Origin: Bacteriovoracaceae bacterium
Lineage (GTDB): Bacteria; Bdellovibrionota; Bacteriovoracia; Bacteriovoracales; Bacteriovoracaceae
Direction: 5' to 3'
Length of the DNA: 64,000 bases
Assembly (NCBI GenBank): GCA_029865945.1
Contig: JARXAH010000073.1
Span: forward strand, 27,211-91,210
The position numbers were made by a program, and so were the translations under genes. Below the pieces are notes generated by a model. That model was given only the letters and a program-made list of their open reading frames with translations, was not told where the DNA came from and made no database searches. Of this stretch, positions 9,255 through 18,178 are shown piece by piece. Numbering within the stretch: position 1 is the stretch's first letter; every line of letters begins with the position of its first letter.

Positions 9255-9438
9255 AGCTCATCATCTCAGAAAAGGAGGATCGCGGTCCAGAGAGGAAAAA
9301 AGTGTTACATCAACTTACATGTTTGTAGGTGCTCAAAATCACTTTATTGTTGATCGATCCGCTTGAGTCCTATTTTTTTAAATCCCATTACAATAGAGAA
9401 GTTGCCCAATTTTCCTCATCATTTTCAAAGGAGTGAAT

Positions 9439-10875
9439 ATGATTTTGTTAGTAACGATGCTAAGAAGGCGTCATTTAAGATTTAACATTTTCTGCCTTTT
9501 TTTATTTGCGACTTTTGCCTCTAAGTCAGTTGCCATTGAGAATTCCATTAATAAGCAATTTATTCTTAAGTTGGATTTTGGCCCGTCGCAAACTCTGATG
9601 ATGTCTCGTGAAAGTGAGCAGGCGCTTCAAAATAAATTGATCGCGCGCTTATCAAAACAGGCCAAGGTAGAAGAGAGCTTGGATCTTATCGCTGGTAAAT
9701 ACTTAGTGGTGACTCCCAAGACAACGAAAGCGAATTTTCTTAAATCTATCCAAGAAGAATCCTTTATTGCTTATAGTGAACCGAATCAAGAGTTAAAGTT
9801 GATTAAGGGAGTCAGTAATGAATCCCAGGATTTAAGAAAATTGCCTATAGGAAATATACCGATTGATGCGAGTTTTGGTTTGTTATGGGGATTGGATAAT
9901 ACCGGAAAAAATATTCCCGACCGTACAGGAAAACCCAGTGAAGAAGTTGGTGTTGCAGGTAACGACATAGGCGCCATCAAAGCGTGGGATATAAGTATGG
10001 GAAGTAAAAAAATAAAGATCGCCATCATCGATACAGGTATTGATTATAATCATCCAGATTTAAAAGATAATATTTGGATCAATGAGGCGGAGGCCAATGG
10101 GATAGCGGGAGTCGATGATGATAATAATGGAATCATCGATGATCTTCATGGGGCCAATTTTTCAGTGCAAGGAACACCCACTGGAGATCCCCTAGATGAT
10201 CATAATCACGGCACTCATTGTGCAGGAACGATTGCCGGAGTTCATAATGATATTGGAGTCGCAGGAGTGATGGCAGAGGCCTCATTGGTGGCCGTAAAAT
10301 TTTTGAGCTCTGGTGGTGGGGGAAGTACCGATGCTGCCATGAGATCCATTGATTACGCCACGAAATTAAAAGTGAATGTGATGAGTAACTCTTGGGGCGG
10401 AGGAGGATTTAGCCAGGCGCTATTTGATGTCATTAAGCAGGCCTCAGATCAGGGAATTGTTTTTGTGGCAGCAGCAGGAAATTCTTCGTTAAATAATGAC
10501 GCTGGAGATTTTTATCCCGCCAATTACAAAGTCGATTCTCTCATTTCTGTTGCGGCCACCAATGCTCAAGATGAGTTGGCCTCATTTTCTAACTTTGGAG
10601 CAAAGACTGTACACGTGGCCGCACCGGGACACCGAATTTTATCAACGGTCATTGGGAATAAGTACGCCGTGTCATCGGGAACTTCCATGGCAACTCCCCA
10701 TGTTTCAGGAATTGTGGGATTACTTTTAGCGGCCAATCCAAACTTAAATGCGAAAGATATTAAACGTATCTTAATTGAAACGTCGACGAAAACTCCCAAA
10801 TATACAGGAAAAGTGGTGGCCGAGGGCCGCGTTAATGCTTTTGATGCGCTCACCGAGGCAACGGCAAGACAATAG
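9439..10875 (+). CDS. Secreted subtilisin-family serine protease (S8)
   Basis: Secreted endopeptidase of 478 residues. The ATG at 9439 is chosen because AAAGGAG lies 6-7 bases upstream; a GTG at 9433 is too close to that site. The order is signal peptide (about 1-32), I9-type propeptide (about 37-115) that should fold and inhibit the enzyme until cleavage, then the catalytic domain. The catalytic triad is complete: Asp198 in AIIDTGIDYNHPDL, His257 in NHGTHCAGTIAG and Ser416 in GTSMATPHVSG, with oxyanion Asn348 in AAGNSS. An Asp-rich insert (GVDDDNNGIIDD) resembles a calcium site of large S8 proteases. Likely a digestive exoenzyme. Confidence 0.95.
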   Translation: MILLVTMLRRRHLRFNIFCLFLFATFASKSVAIENSINKQFILKLDFGPSQTLMMSRESEQALQNKLIARLSKQAKVEESLDLIAGKYLVVTPKTTKANFLKSIQEESFIAYSEPNQELKLIKGVSNESQDLRKLPIGNIPIDASFGLLWGLDNTGKNIPDRTGKPSEEVGVAGNDIGAIKAWDISMGSKKIKIAIIDTGIDYNHPDLKDNIWINEAEANGIAGVDDDNNGIIDDLHGANFSVQGTPTGDPLDDHNHGTHCAGTIAGVHNDIGVAGVMAEASLVAVKFLSSGGGGSTDAAMRSIDYATKLKVNVMSNSWGGGGFSQALFDVIKQASDQGIVFVAAAGNSSLNNDAGDFYPANYKVDSLISVAATNAQDELASFSNFGAKTVHVAAPGHRILSTVIGNKYAVSSGTSMATPHVSGIVGLLLAANPNLNAKDIKRILIETSTKTPKYTGKVVAEGRVNAFDALTEATARQ

Positions 10876-10892
10876 GATCACATTGAGCTAAG

Positions 10893-10925
10893 GTAGGGGG
10901 AAGAGAAATTTCCCCTATCTGCTTT
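10893..10925 (+). terminator. Hairpin after the subtilase gene
   Basis: Stem TAGGGGGAA/TTCCCCTA around a short loop, followed by TCTGCTTTT. It sits between the protease stop and the nth start (10927), so it could end the protease transcript or attenuate read-through into nth. Confidence 0.5.
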
Positions 10926-10926
10926 T

Positions 10927-11583
10927 ATGAATAAAAAACTTAAAGATAATTCTACTTACATTTCTGATACACTTTTGAAACTTTTTCCTACCACTGGAAT
11001 TCCTTTAAATCATGAAAATGGATTTACCTTACTGGTGGCCGTGCTTTTATCAGCTCAATGTACTGATAAACGAGTTAACCAAATCACCCCGGCACTCTTT
11101 GCAAAGGCGAAGAGTGCTAAAGAAATGTTAAAATTATCAGTAGAAGAAATTGATGCCATCGTTAGGCCATGTGGACTTGCACCGAGGAAGGCCGCGGCCA
11201 TTCGTGGGCTTTCAGAAATTTTAGTGGCAAAGTGGGGCGGCGAGGTTCCCCAATCATGGGAGGCGTTAGAGGAGTTGCCGGGAGTGGGACATAAGACGGC
11301 ATCAGTTGTGATGGCCCAGTGGTTTGGTGAGCCAGCATTTCCAATCGATACGCACATTCAGCGCTTGTCCCAGGTTTGGGGATTAACGAAAAGTCATAAA
11401 GTTGAGCAAATTGAAAAAGATTTAAAATCTTTATTTCCTAAGGATATTTGGAATGAGTTACACTTACGAATTATTTTTTTTGGACGAGAATATTGCCCGG
11501 CCAATAAGTGCGATGGAAAACAATGCTCCCTTTGCCAAGAGTTGTTTCCCAAAAGAAGGCCGGGAAAGTATTATTCAAAGTAG
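10927..11583 (+). CDS. nth: Endonuclease III (DNA glycosylase/AP lyase)
   Basis: Base-excision repair enzyme that removes oxidised pyrimidines and cuts abasic sites; 218 residues. The helix-hairpin-helix LPGVGHKTASVV carries catalytic Lys123, and PIDTHIQR carries catalytic Asp141, with the same 18-residue spacing as in E. coli. The C-terminal cluster region has four cysteines (190, 195, 200, 203) spaced C-x4-C-x4-C-x2-C. The classical 4Fe-4S ligand pattern is C-x6-C-x2-C-x5-C. The cluster may be altered or absent here. The glycosylase assignment itself is secure. Confidence 0.95.
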   Translation: MNKKLKDNSTYISDTLLKLFPTTGIPLNHENGFTLLVAVLLSAQCTDKRVNQITPALFAKAKSAKEMLKLSVEEIDAIVRPCGLAPRKAAAIRGLSEILVAKWGGEVPQSWEALEELPGVGHKTASVVMAQWFGEPAFPIDTHIQRLSQVWGLTKSHKVEQIEKDLKSLFPKDIWNELHLRIIFFGREYCPANKCDGKQCSLCQELFPKRRPGKYYSK

Positions 11584-11625
11584 ATATACTTTAATTCATT
11601 TATTGTTGAGTGGGCGGGAAAAAAT

Positions 11626-12366
11626 ATGACAGAAATCATCGATTCAAAAGTTACGGCCAAGACCAAAACAAAACCCAATAATCCATTTATCGAGCTCATT
11701 TTTAACGTAGTCATTCCAACTTTTATTATGACCAAGGGAACAAAGTACTTAGGAAATCCCACGATTTCACTTTTGGTTGCTCTATGTTTTCCGTTGGGAT
11801 TTTTACTTTTTGATTTGGCGAAAAATAAAAAATGGAATTTTTTTGCCATCATAGGTTTGTGTAGCATTCTTCTCACTGGCGGCCTTGCCCTCTTCAAAGT
11901 GCCTTATGATTGGTATCCATGGAAAGAAGCGCTAGTCCCTTTGCTCATTGGGATTTTTGTTCTTTATAGTTCGTTTACGGTGAAGCCACTTATTCACATG
12001 ATTCTTTTTAACCCGGCGATGATGGATACGGAAAAATTAGAAGTGCTCATGAATGATGCATCCATGAAACAAAAAATTGATCATCATTTAAAAATCTCTA
12101 CTATCTATTTTTCGCTCTCCTTCTTTTTGAGTTCCCTCCTCAATTATGTTTTAGCGGTGAGAGTTTTTGTTGCCATTCCTAGTGATTTGACAACAGCGAT
12201 CCAAGAACAAATGCTAAATGATCAAATCGCAGAAATGCACATCAAGTCCAATTTAGTCATTGTCTTGCCTTGTATGGTGGCCACCGTATTAGTGCTCATT
12301 TATTTATTTTATGGGCTTAAGAAAATCTCCGGCTTGGGGATGAATGAACTTATGAGAACTAAGTAG
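11626..12366 (+). CDS. VC0807-like integral membrane protein
   Basis: Membrane protein of 246 residues with about five to six hydrophobic segments. The N-terminal NPFIELIFNVVIPTFIMTK block (about residues 18-36) matches the pattern I know from the VC0807 family (NP-x2-EL...N-x-x-IP...K). Function of that family is unknown. A GGGCGGG-type purine stretch precedes the ATG. The HAD phosphatase gene follows 13 bases later, so the two may form an operon. Confidence 0.65.
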   Translation: MTEIIDSKVTAKTKTKPNNPFIELIFNVVIPTFIMTKGTKYLGNPTISLLVALCFPLGFLLFDLAKNKKWNFFAIIGLCSILLTGGLALFKVPYDWYPWKEALVPLLIGIFVLYSSFTVKPLIHMILFNPAMMDTEKLEVLMNDASMKQKIDHHLKISTIYFSLSFFLSSLLNYVLAVRVFVAIPSDLTTAIQEQMLNDQIAEMHIKSNLVIVLPCMVATVLVLIYLFYGLKKISGLGMNELMRTK

Positions 12367-12379
12367 TGAGAACAAAATA

Positions 12380-13036
12380 ATGACGTGGGATTTAGAGTGG
12401 AATCACATTCCTGGGATAAGTGAATTTTTACAATCTTTTCCTCACCAAAAATTTGTGATTTGGGATATGGATGGAACGCTGGTGGATTCTGAAAGGCATC
12501 ATGCCGTCGCCATTTCAAAAACGTTAAATAAATTACTTGGGATCAATATTTCTGGAGAAGAGATTTTAAAGAAATTTATTGGCAAACCAGACGACATGGT
12601 TTTTGAAGAATTGGCCACGCAAAATGGGAAGGAAATTTCATTTCGTGATTTCATGAAAGAGAAAAATGAATTCCTTAAGCAAATCTATCAGGCCCCGAAC
12701 CAGGTAGGGGTGGATTTTTTTAGAAAAGAAATTTTAAATTTATTGAGCGGTCTACAAAAATCCCACCGAACGTTGGCGCTGGTAACTGCGAGCGAAAATT
12801 ATTTTATGCACTCCATTTTGGATCTTTTGCCCGAGAGTTTTTTTTCGCTGCGAGTGGGAAGGCAAGATACGGCCTTAAGTAAACCCCACGCCATGCCTTA
12901 TCTATATGCTATGGAAAAATTGGGAGCAAAAAATCCCAAGGAAGAAGTAGTCATCCTAGAAGATTCTCCTACCGGTCTGATGGCGGCAACTAGTAGTGGC
13001 GCGAGTGTGGTTAAGGTGAGTTGGTTTTCCTTCTAA
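12380..13036 (+). CDS. HAD-superfamily phosphatase, beta-phosphoglucomutase-like
   Basis: Cytoplasmic phosphatase or phosphomutase of 218 residues. Motif I is WDMDGTLVDSE (nucleophile Asp and general acid Asp, about residues 30-40), motif II is the ALVTASE serine/threonine region, and motifs III-IV fall at KPHAMPY and VVILEDSPTGLMAA. An alpha-helical cap lies between motifs I and II, as in the phosphoglucomutase/Gph subfamily. The substrate cannot be predicted from sequence. It is followed by a strong hairpin terminator. Confidence 0.88.
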   Translation: MTWDLEWNHIPGISEFLQSFPHQKFVIWDMDGTLVDSERHHAVAISKTLNKLLGINISGEEILKKFIGKPDDMVFEELATQNGKEISFRDFMKEKNEFLKQIYQAPNQVGVDFFRKEILNLLSGLQKSHRTLALVTASENYFMHSILDLLPESFFSLRVGRQDTALSKPHAMPYLYAMEKLGAKNPKEEVVILEDSPTGLMAATSSGASVVKVSWFSF

Positions 13037-13063
13037 GCTGCTTTAAGTGTGCACTTATTACAA

Positions 13064-13090
13064 GGTAACTGTAATTGTTACCATTTTTTT
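13064..13090 (+). terminator. Intrinsic terminator
   Basis: Perfect 6-bp stem GGTAAC/GTTACC with a 7-base loop, followed by A and seven T residues. It ends the HAD phosphatase transcript. Confidence 0.75.
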
Positions 13091-13169
13091 CTCATTTCTT
13101 TTTTTTAACAATAAATTTTTTATAATTTTGGTATAAAGGTTAAAAGACTTCACTGGAATTTTGTAAACT

Positions 13170-14216
13170 ATGAATTATTGGGACAACAACCGTTGCGGCT
13201 TCCTAAATCAGTTCATTTGTTTTTTTACTTATATTTTTATTTGTACTGTTTTTTTTCTTTCTATGGCCTTCGCCCAAAATTTAGAGATCTCTGGGTGCTC
13301 GGATTCCCAGATGCAAGATTGGTTTAAAGAAAAACTAAAAATAACTCAGCAACCTTTTAAGTCGTATCACTGGGGAAGTCGGGTGGGTGCCTCACTTACC
13401 TCTCAACAGCAAATAAGAACCCGGACCTTTCCTGCATGGGAAGAAAAATTACAAACAAATGATTGGGATGGAAAATATCCTTTAAACTCGCAAACCCAGT
13501 GGTCTAAGAATTATTTTCGTAAAATGAGCAGTAATTTTTATTACGATGATTTACCAAAAAATGATCCTCGCCTAAGTAAAATCATGATGTGGGACGTGGG
13601 AATGGGATTGTACACAGCTCTCGACCCCATTCAGAGCATTTCCTACGCTAGGGACAACTGGATATTATTAGAGGTGACGGTTCCTCAAGGTGTTACCTAC
13701 CTAGACTATCAAAAGCATACTGATTCAAGTTACGGCCCCTGTGGTAAAAACTTGGGTTATGACTTTAATCTCGTGGGCGGAAAAGAGGATAGAGAATTTC
13801 GAAATTTATTTTGGAACTTCATTTTGAAATATCAAGTTCAATTTATTCATTACCAGTGGAGAGAATCAACTCCTGTTGAACTTTGTGAAGAAGGTAGTCA
13901 TGTGGGGGCCTTTAACTTTATTAATCCAAAAATAATGGACGTTCCTGGTTTTGGGTTGAAACTTTTTACCAAGCACAAAGGCCTAAAAAATCCAAATTCA
14001 AGAGCTGATTATCTAGAAATGGCAAGAAAGCTCCATTCATTAAATCAAATTTCACTCAAAAAATATGATCATTTACTTACCAACTTTGGTTGGAATAGTA
14101 TTTTAAAAAAATATGATAAGGGACCACAAGATCAATCAGAAGAAAAACTCTTGGAACAATATAGATCTGAATTTTTTCAATGCAATTATCAAAATCCTAG
14201 TACAGCGTTACCATAA
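13170..14216 (+). CDS. Secreted protein of unknown function, possibly ADP-ribosyltransferase-like
   Basis: Protein of 348 residues with a long hydrophobic N-terminus ending in FLSMAFAQ, a probable signal peptide. The central part contains YHWGSRVG (about residues 68-75) and GMGLYTALDPIQSISYARDN (about 146-165), followed by the strand-forming WILLEVTVPQGVTYLDY. This order (a His/Arg strand, then Gly-x-Tyr-x-Ala-x-Asp, then a beta strand with PxG) is reminiscent of ADP-ribosyltransferase or RES-type folds. The catalytic Glu or Gln is not evident, and the resemblance is only by eye. It may be an effector or an unrelated secreted protein. Confidence 0.6.
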   Translation: MNYWDNNRCGFLNQFICFFTYIFICTVFFLSMAFAQNLEISGCSDSQMQDWFKEKLKITQQPFKSYHWGSRVGASLTSQQQIRTRTFPAWEEKLQTNDWDGKYPLNSQTQWSKNYFRKMSSNFYYDDLPKNDPRLSKIMMWDVGMGLYTALDPIQSISYARDNWILLEVTVPQGVTYLDYQKHTDSSYGPCGKNLGYDFNLVGGKEDREFRNLFWNFILKYQVQFIHYQWRESTPVELCEEGSHVGAFNFINPKIMDVPGFGLKLFTKHKGLKNPNSRADYLEMARKLHSLNQISLKKYDHLLTNFGWNSILKKYDKGPQDQSEEKLLEQYRSEFFQCNYQNPSTALP

Positions 14217-14238
14217 ATTCAAAAAATTTTTATGGATC

Positions 14239-14364
14239 TATACTGATGCAGGTTTGGTTTTCAAGAAGGAGAACGAGGGCGAAGCGCCGAGACGTGCTAC
14301 TGCACGTCGCAGGCGATGAGATCCGAAGTTCGACGCACTGGAAAATCAAAACCGCATCAGTATA
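14239..14364. repeat. Structured 126-bp nested inverted-repeat element, copy A
   Basis: Outer imperfect inverted repeat of 24 bases (14239-14262 and 14341-14364; both arms share TATACTGATGC at the outer end) encloses a GC-rich core. The core contains AGGGCGAAGCGCCGAG, then a perfect 7-bp hairpin (GACGTGC, loop TACT, GCACGTC at 14291-14308), then CGCAG, N6, GAGATCCGAAG. The core aligns with that of the element at 32161-32286, whose total length is identical although its arms are unrelated. It lies between two convergent genes, and the right arm covers the stop of the gene at 14357. Confidence 0.7.
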
Positions 14365-14617
14365 AAGTTAAGGGGGATTTTAATGTGGATTCCTCTTTCT
14401 TATGTTTTCTATTTTTCTTTAACCACAACTGATACTCATCAAGCTCCATAATTTCATCACGAAAGATGGCCACCCGGTAATTGGCCTGCTCTTGATTCAT
14501 GAATTGCCATTTGCTATCCAGAATTTGCTTAAGGATTTTGTCATCTAAATTTTGAATATCATCAGATTCTTCCATACGCAAAATCACTTTTTGCTTCATC
14601 AGATAATATTTTGCCAT
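14357..14617 (-). CDS. Small hypothetical protein (86 aa)
   Basis: Soluble charged protein with predicted helices (DKILKQILDSKWQFMNQEQA, then DEYQLWLKKNRKHKK). No signal peptide or recognised motif. The stop codon lies inside the right arm of the structured repeat element. The gene stands alone between convergent and divergent neighbours. It is probably real, as the coding frame is clean and starts with ATG. Confidence 0.55.
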   Translation of the reverse strand: MAKYYLMKQKVILRMEESDDIQNLDDKILKQILDSKWQFMNQEQANYRVAIFRDEIMELDEYQLWLKKNRKHKKEESTLKSPLTLY

Positions 14618-14733
14618 TGCCCACCTTCCTTAAAAATATTGTTTCACACTTTTTTTCGCGAGGAAACTTGCGGCAATAGCTGACAGGCCATATCATATAA
14701 CGATAAAGATACCATTAAAGACGAGATGACAAA

Positions 14734-15255
14734 ATGACTCTATTATTGAAGCAAATTTTTGCCTTACTAAAACTTATCAACTCTGAAACAGAAACCGACC
14801 AAATCGCTTGGGGATTAACTCTGGGACTCGTTTTGGGAATGTCCCCTTTTTTATCACTTCAAACATTTTTGGTCTTACTCTGTATCTTTATCTTTCGCGT
14901 GCAGATGGGGGCAGCGACCCTCAGTGGATTTTTTTTTGCCTTTGTGGCCTACATCTTTGATCCTGTTTTTCACATTATTGGTCTATGGATCTTGAGACTT
15001 CCAGCGCTTCAAGGCCTTTGGACTGACCTCTATAATATTCCCCTTGTTCCCTTGACTAAGTTTAATAACACAGTGGTTATGGGGGCAGGAGTTGTGACTA
15101 TCATTGTCTGTGTTCCTGGATTTTTTCTTTTTCGAAAATTATTAACTAAGTATCGTCAAACGGTCGTCGCTCGTTTTAAACAAACAAAAATTTGGAAGGC
15201 CGTGGAAGCGACCTCCCTCTACAAATGGTATTACACTTATGAACAGTACAACTGA
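14734..15255 (+). CDS. TIGR03546-family membrane protein (DUF2062-like)
   Basis: Integral membrane protein of 173 residues with three to four hydrophobic segments. It starts with the family's conserved QIAWGLTLGLVLGMSPFLSLQ region (about residues 22-42). The TIGR03546 family is uncharacterised and is normally encoded next to a TIGR03545 protein, exactly as here: the next gene overlaps by 17 bases. The pair is restricted to bacteria with outer membranes, which suggests an envelope role. Confidence 0.8.
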   Translation: MTLLLKQIFALLKLINSETETDQIAWGLTLGLVLGMSPFLSLQTFLVLLCIFIFRVQMGAATLSGFFFAFVAYIFDPVFHIIGLWILRLPALQGLWTDLYNIPLVPLTKFNNTVVMGAGVVTIIVCVPGFFLFRKLLTKYRQTVVARFKQTKIWKAVEATSLYKWYYTYEQYN

Positions 15256-17212
15256 CAAGAACCAGACCCCACCTCCCATTCCGACTAACGCGAAAAAAAA
15301 GAAGAGTGGCGGAATTTTTAGAACTAAGCTCATTCTCATCACCCTCACTTTTTTGGTGTTGAACTTTATCTATTTCCATTTTTTCTTTGAAGGACATCTG
15401 CGTAGGCTGATGGAGTGGGGACTCACCAAGTCCACTTATGCTGAGGTGAATGTGGGGGCCGTTAAGTTTAATCTCTTTAAATTGGAATTTGGAATTTACG
15501 ATTTCCAAATGACCAATTACGAAGTTCCTCAAAATAATCTTGTGGCCTTTTCTTCTGTAATCATGAATGTGGAGATGAGGGCACTCCTTATGGGGAAATT
15601 TGTTGTGGAAGAGGCGTCGCTTCTCAATTTAAGTTTTCAGCAACCAAGAAAACGTGTAGGAAAAATTTATCCAGAGTTAAAACGCAAGGCCGAAGAAGAA
15701 GCTAGGGCCAATGAAGGAAAAGAAAGTGCGTTAAGTAAAACGATCAACCAAGAAAAGAAAAAATTGATCGATGAAAAAATAAATTCCAATGTCCTCGGTG
15801 ATGCCATGACTTTTTTGGCGGCCGACAATTGGAAAGAAGGCCTTTCGAATGTGAGTGATGATTTAAAGACAACCCAGCAAATTAAGCGCGCAGAAGATTT
15901 TATCAGCAGCAAAAAAGAAGATTGGAAAAAATCCATTGCAGAAATTAAGCAAAGTGAAAAATTAAAATCTATCTTAGAAAAAATGAAAGGAACCAAGTTA
16001 TCAAAAGATCCCAAAGAGGCCCTCTCTCAGCTTAAAGATTTAAAGAAAACCTATGAAGAAGGGAAGAGCGAGCTAGAAGGTGCAAAAAATAAAATTTCTT
16101 CCATTCAAAAAGATTCGGAAGTGCTGCAAAAAATGGTGAAAGATATTGATTCGTTCATTAAAGAAGATTTGGAGAGTGCAAAAGGAAAAATGAAGATTCC
16201 GTCGCTTAATATTGCAAGTGTGGGGAAAGATCTTTTTGCCAGGTATATTTCAAATCAACTTGCTCCTTATCAAGGCATCATTGCCAAAATTCAAAAATAC
16301 GCTCCTAAGAAAAGCAAGGAAGAGGAGATAAAACCACCTCCACGTGGACAAGGATTGAATATTCATTTTCCTAAAGAGGGTGGTTATCCTGCGTTTTGGA
16401 TTAAGAAGGTGGGCCTATCAACCAATATTCAAAGCGACCGAGCGAGTGGAGAAATAAAAGATATTTCCACTCAGCCTGCACAAGTGGGAAGACCGATAAG
16501 CTGGAATTTTCAAGGAGAGCTTCCGTCTCAAAAATTGAGCGATGTTCAGTTTAATGGGGCGCTGGATTTTAGGAAGAGTCCTACCAATCTAAAATTTTTA
16601 ATGATGGTGGGCAGATATCCAATCGAGAAAATGCAACTCACTGAGTCGTCAAAATTAAGTTTAGGAATGGAGAAGTTATCAGCGAGAACCAAAATTAATG
16701 GTGAGTTTGATGGGCCAGTGATGGATGTGATTCTTGATAGTAAATTTTCAGACTACGAGTGGAAAGTGAGCTCCGAGAAGCAGGCACTGCAATCCATTTT
16801 AAGTAGTATTTTGGGTGGAATTAAAACAGTGGATGTGAACGCCCATCTACAAGGCCCCATTTTTAATCCCGACATTTCCCTGACGACAGGTCTTGCGGAT
16901 GATTTAACTAATGGTATCAAAAATGAATTTGACAAACGCTTAAAAGAAGCAGAAGCGCAAATAAAACAATTAATTGAAAATAAAATTGGCGAACAAAAAA
17001 AGAAACTGTTGGCAAGTTTAGGTGAAAATGAAAAGCAAATTTTTGGGCCACTTCTGAGTAGCAATAAATCGATTACTGATATGTCATCAAGTTTTGATCA
17101 AGTGATGAAAGATCTTCAAGATCAAAAGAAGAACGAAGGGAAAGAGAAGGCCGGCAAAGCGCTGCAAAAAGGGTTGGATAAATTAAAAAATAAATTGCCG
17201 TTTAAGTTTTAA
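15239..17212 (+). CDS. TIGR03545-family envelope protein
   Basis: Protein of 657 residues with one N-terminal membrane segment (about 25-45) and a long periplasmic part. The N-terminal NVGAVKFNLFKLEFGIYDFQM region and the following bilayer-like beta segments resemble AsmA/TIGR03545 proteins. The middle (about residues 130-320) is Lys/Glu-rich helical sequence likely to form coiled coil, and the C-terminal half is again beta-rich. It is translationally coupled to the TIGR03546 partner. Its stop overlaps the stop of the convergent LysR gene by three to four bases. Function unknown; a role in lipid or outer-membrane transport is only an inference. Confidence 0.8.
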   Translation: MNSTTDKNQTPPPIPTNAKKKKSGGIFRTKLILITLTFLVLNFIYFHFFFEGHLRRLMEWGLTKSTYAEVNVGAVKFNLFKLEFGIYDFQMTNYEVPQNNLVAFSSVIMNVEMRALLMGKFVVEEASLLNLSFQQPRKRVGKIYPELKRKAEEEARANEGKESALSKTINQEKKKLIDEKINSNVLGDAMTFLAADNWKEGLSNVSDDLKTTQQIKRAEDFISSKKEDWKKSIAEIKQSEKLKSILEKMKGTKLSKDPKEALSQLKDLKKTYEEGKSELEGAKNKISSIQKDSEVLQKMVKDIDSFIKEDLESAKGKMKIPSLNIASVGKDLFARYISNQLAPYQGIIAKIQKYAPKKSKEEEIKPPPRGQGLNIHFPKEGGYPAFWIKKVGLSTNIQSDRASGEIKDISTQPAQVGRPISWNFQGELPSQKLSDVQFNGALDFRKSPTNLKFLMMVGRYPIEKMQLTESSKLSLGMEKLSARTKINGEFDGPVMDVILDSKFSDYEWKVSSEKQALQSILSSILGGIKTVDVNAHLQGPIFNPDISLTTGLADDLTNGIKNEFDKRLKEAEAQIKQLIENKIGEQKKKLLASLGENEKQIFGPLLSSNKSITDMSSSFDQVMKDLQDQKKNEGKEKAGKALQKGLDKLKNKLPFKF

Positions 17213-18072
17213 AGAGAAAAATAGTTCCGTGAATGATTCTCCAACTCTTTAAGAACTTTTGTCATTAGCTTCGAATAATAAGGTTGTTCAAAGTAATACA
17301 TGGTAACGGGGCGTTTCATTTTTTGATATTTGTTTAAAATTTTAATATGACTATTTTTAGAGATTAGATGCTTACTCATTAACGCTCTGCCTAGGCCAAG
17401 CTGAACACCATCAATGATGCCGTAAACATCACCCATAAATGATCTACGGTAAAATTTAGGAGGATGGGATTGAGCTCTAAAAAAATCTTCTGTGGCATTA
17501 TCCCTAGGCCCATGATCTAAAAATACATCTTTGAAAGTTTGATGCGTCTTACTTTCAATCACAACAAATTCTTCTTCGCCAATAACTTTTTTCAAAATTC
17601 CTTTTTTTTCCCAAACGTAGTCTGTGATGACAATATCGGCACTTGCTGTTTTCAAAACATTTTCCAACTCATTCATTTCATAGGATTGAAAATAAATCTG
17701 TACCTTGGGATTTTTGAGTAAAAAAGGTGCAAGTGTGGGTATGATCACTGATCGTAAAATGGAAGAATAGGCACCAATTCGAACTGTACCTGCCAATGCA
17801 TGAGCATCTCCAGTTAACTCGAAAAGTAATTCATCTTCAAATTTTTGATTAAGTAAAGTAAATCGGAATAATCTTTCGCCGGCCTCCGTGAGCTTTAGGC
17901 CGCGAGATTCGCGAATGAAAAGGGTGACCGATAGTTCATCTTCTAGCGCTGAAATCCTTTGTGACAACGCTGATTGAGTTAATCCCATTTGCTTGGCCGC
18001 CAAAGTAACATTTAACGTTGTTGCGGATTGTTTGAATGCCTGGAGGGATAAGTGGGATAATTTCATAGACAT
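17209..18072 (-). CDS. LysR-family transcriptional regulator
   Basis: DNA-binding regulator of 287 residues. The winged helix-turn-helix occupies about residues 5-65 (LAAKQMGLTQSALSQRISALE), and the remainder is the periplasmic-binding-protein-like effector domain. ATG codons at 18072 and 18066 are both possible starts. The divergent gene at 18179 is the natural target candidate. A palindrome ATTAATTATATTAAT at 18071-18085, fitting the T-N11-A pattern of LysR sites, overlaps the regulator's own start and suggests autoregulation. The inducer is unknown. Confidence 0.9.
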   Translation of the reverse strand: MSMKLSHLSLQAFKQSATTLNVTLAAKQMGLTQSALSQRISALEDELSVTLFIRESRGLKLTEAGERLFRFTLLNQKFEDELLFELTGDAHALAGTVRIGAYSSILRSVIIPTLAPFLLKNPKVQIYFQSYEMNELENVLKTASADIVITDYVWEKKGILKKVIGEEEFVVIESKTHQTFKDVFLDHGPRDNATEDFFRAQSHPPKFYRRSFMGDVYGIIDGVQLGLGRALMSKHLISKNSHIKILNKYQKMKRPVTMYYFEQPYYSKLMTKVLKELENHSRNYFSL

Positions 18073-18178
18073 TAATTATATTAATCGACACATAAAAACA
18101 ATTAATTTTAATAATGTTATTTTTTCTTTTATCTTGGTTACATTCCGATGGGGAATAACTTAATAAATGGAGGTAATG

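Noticed and set aside
14239..14364. MITE with conserved terminal repeats
   Set aside because: The arms are not shared with the second copy; only the core is. No target duplication is evident at the ends.
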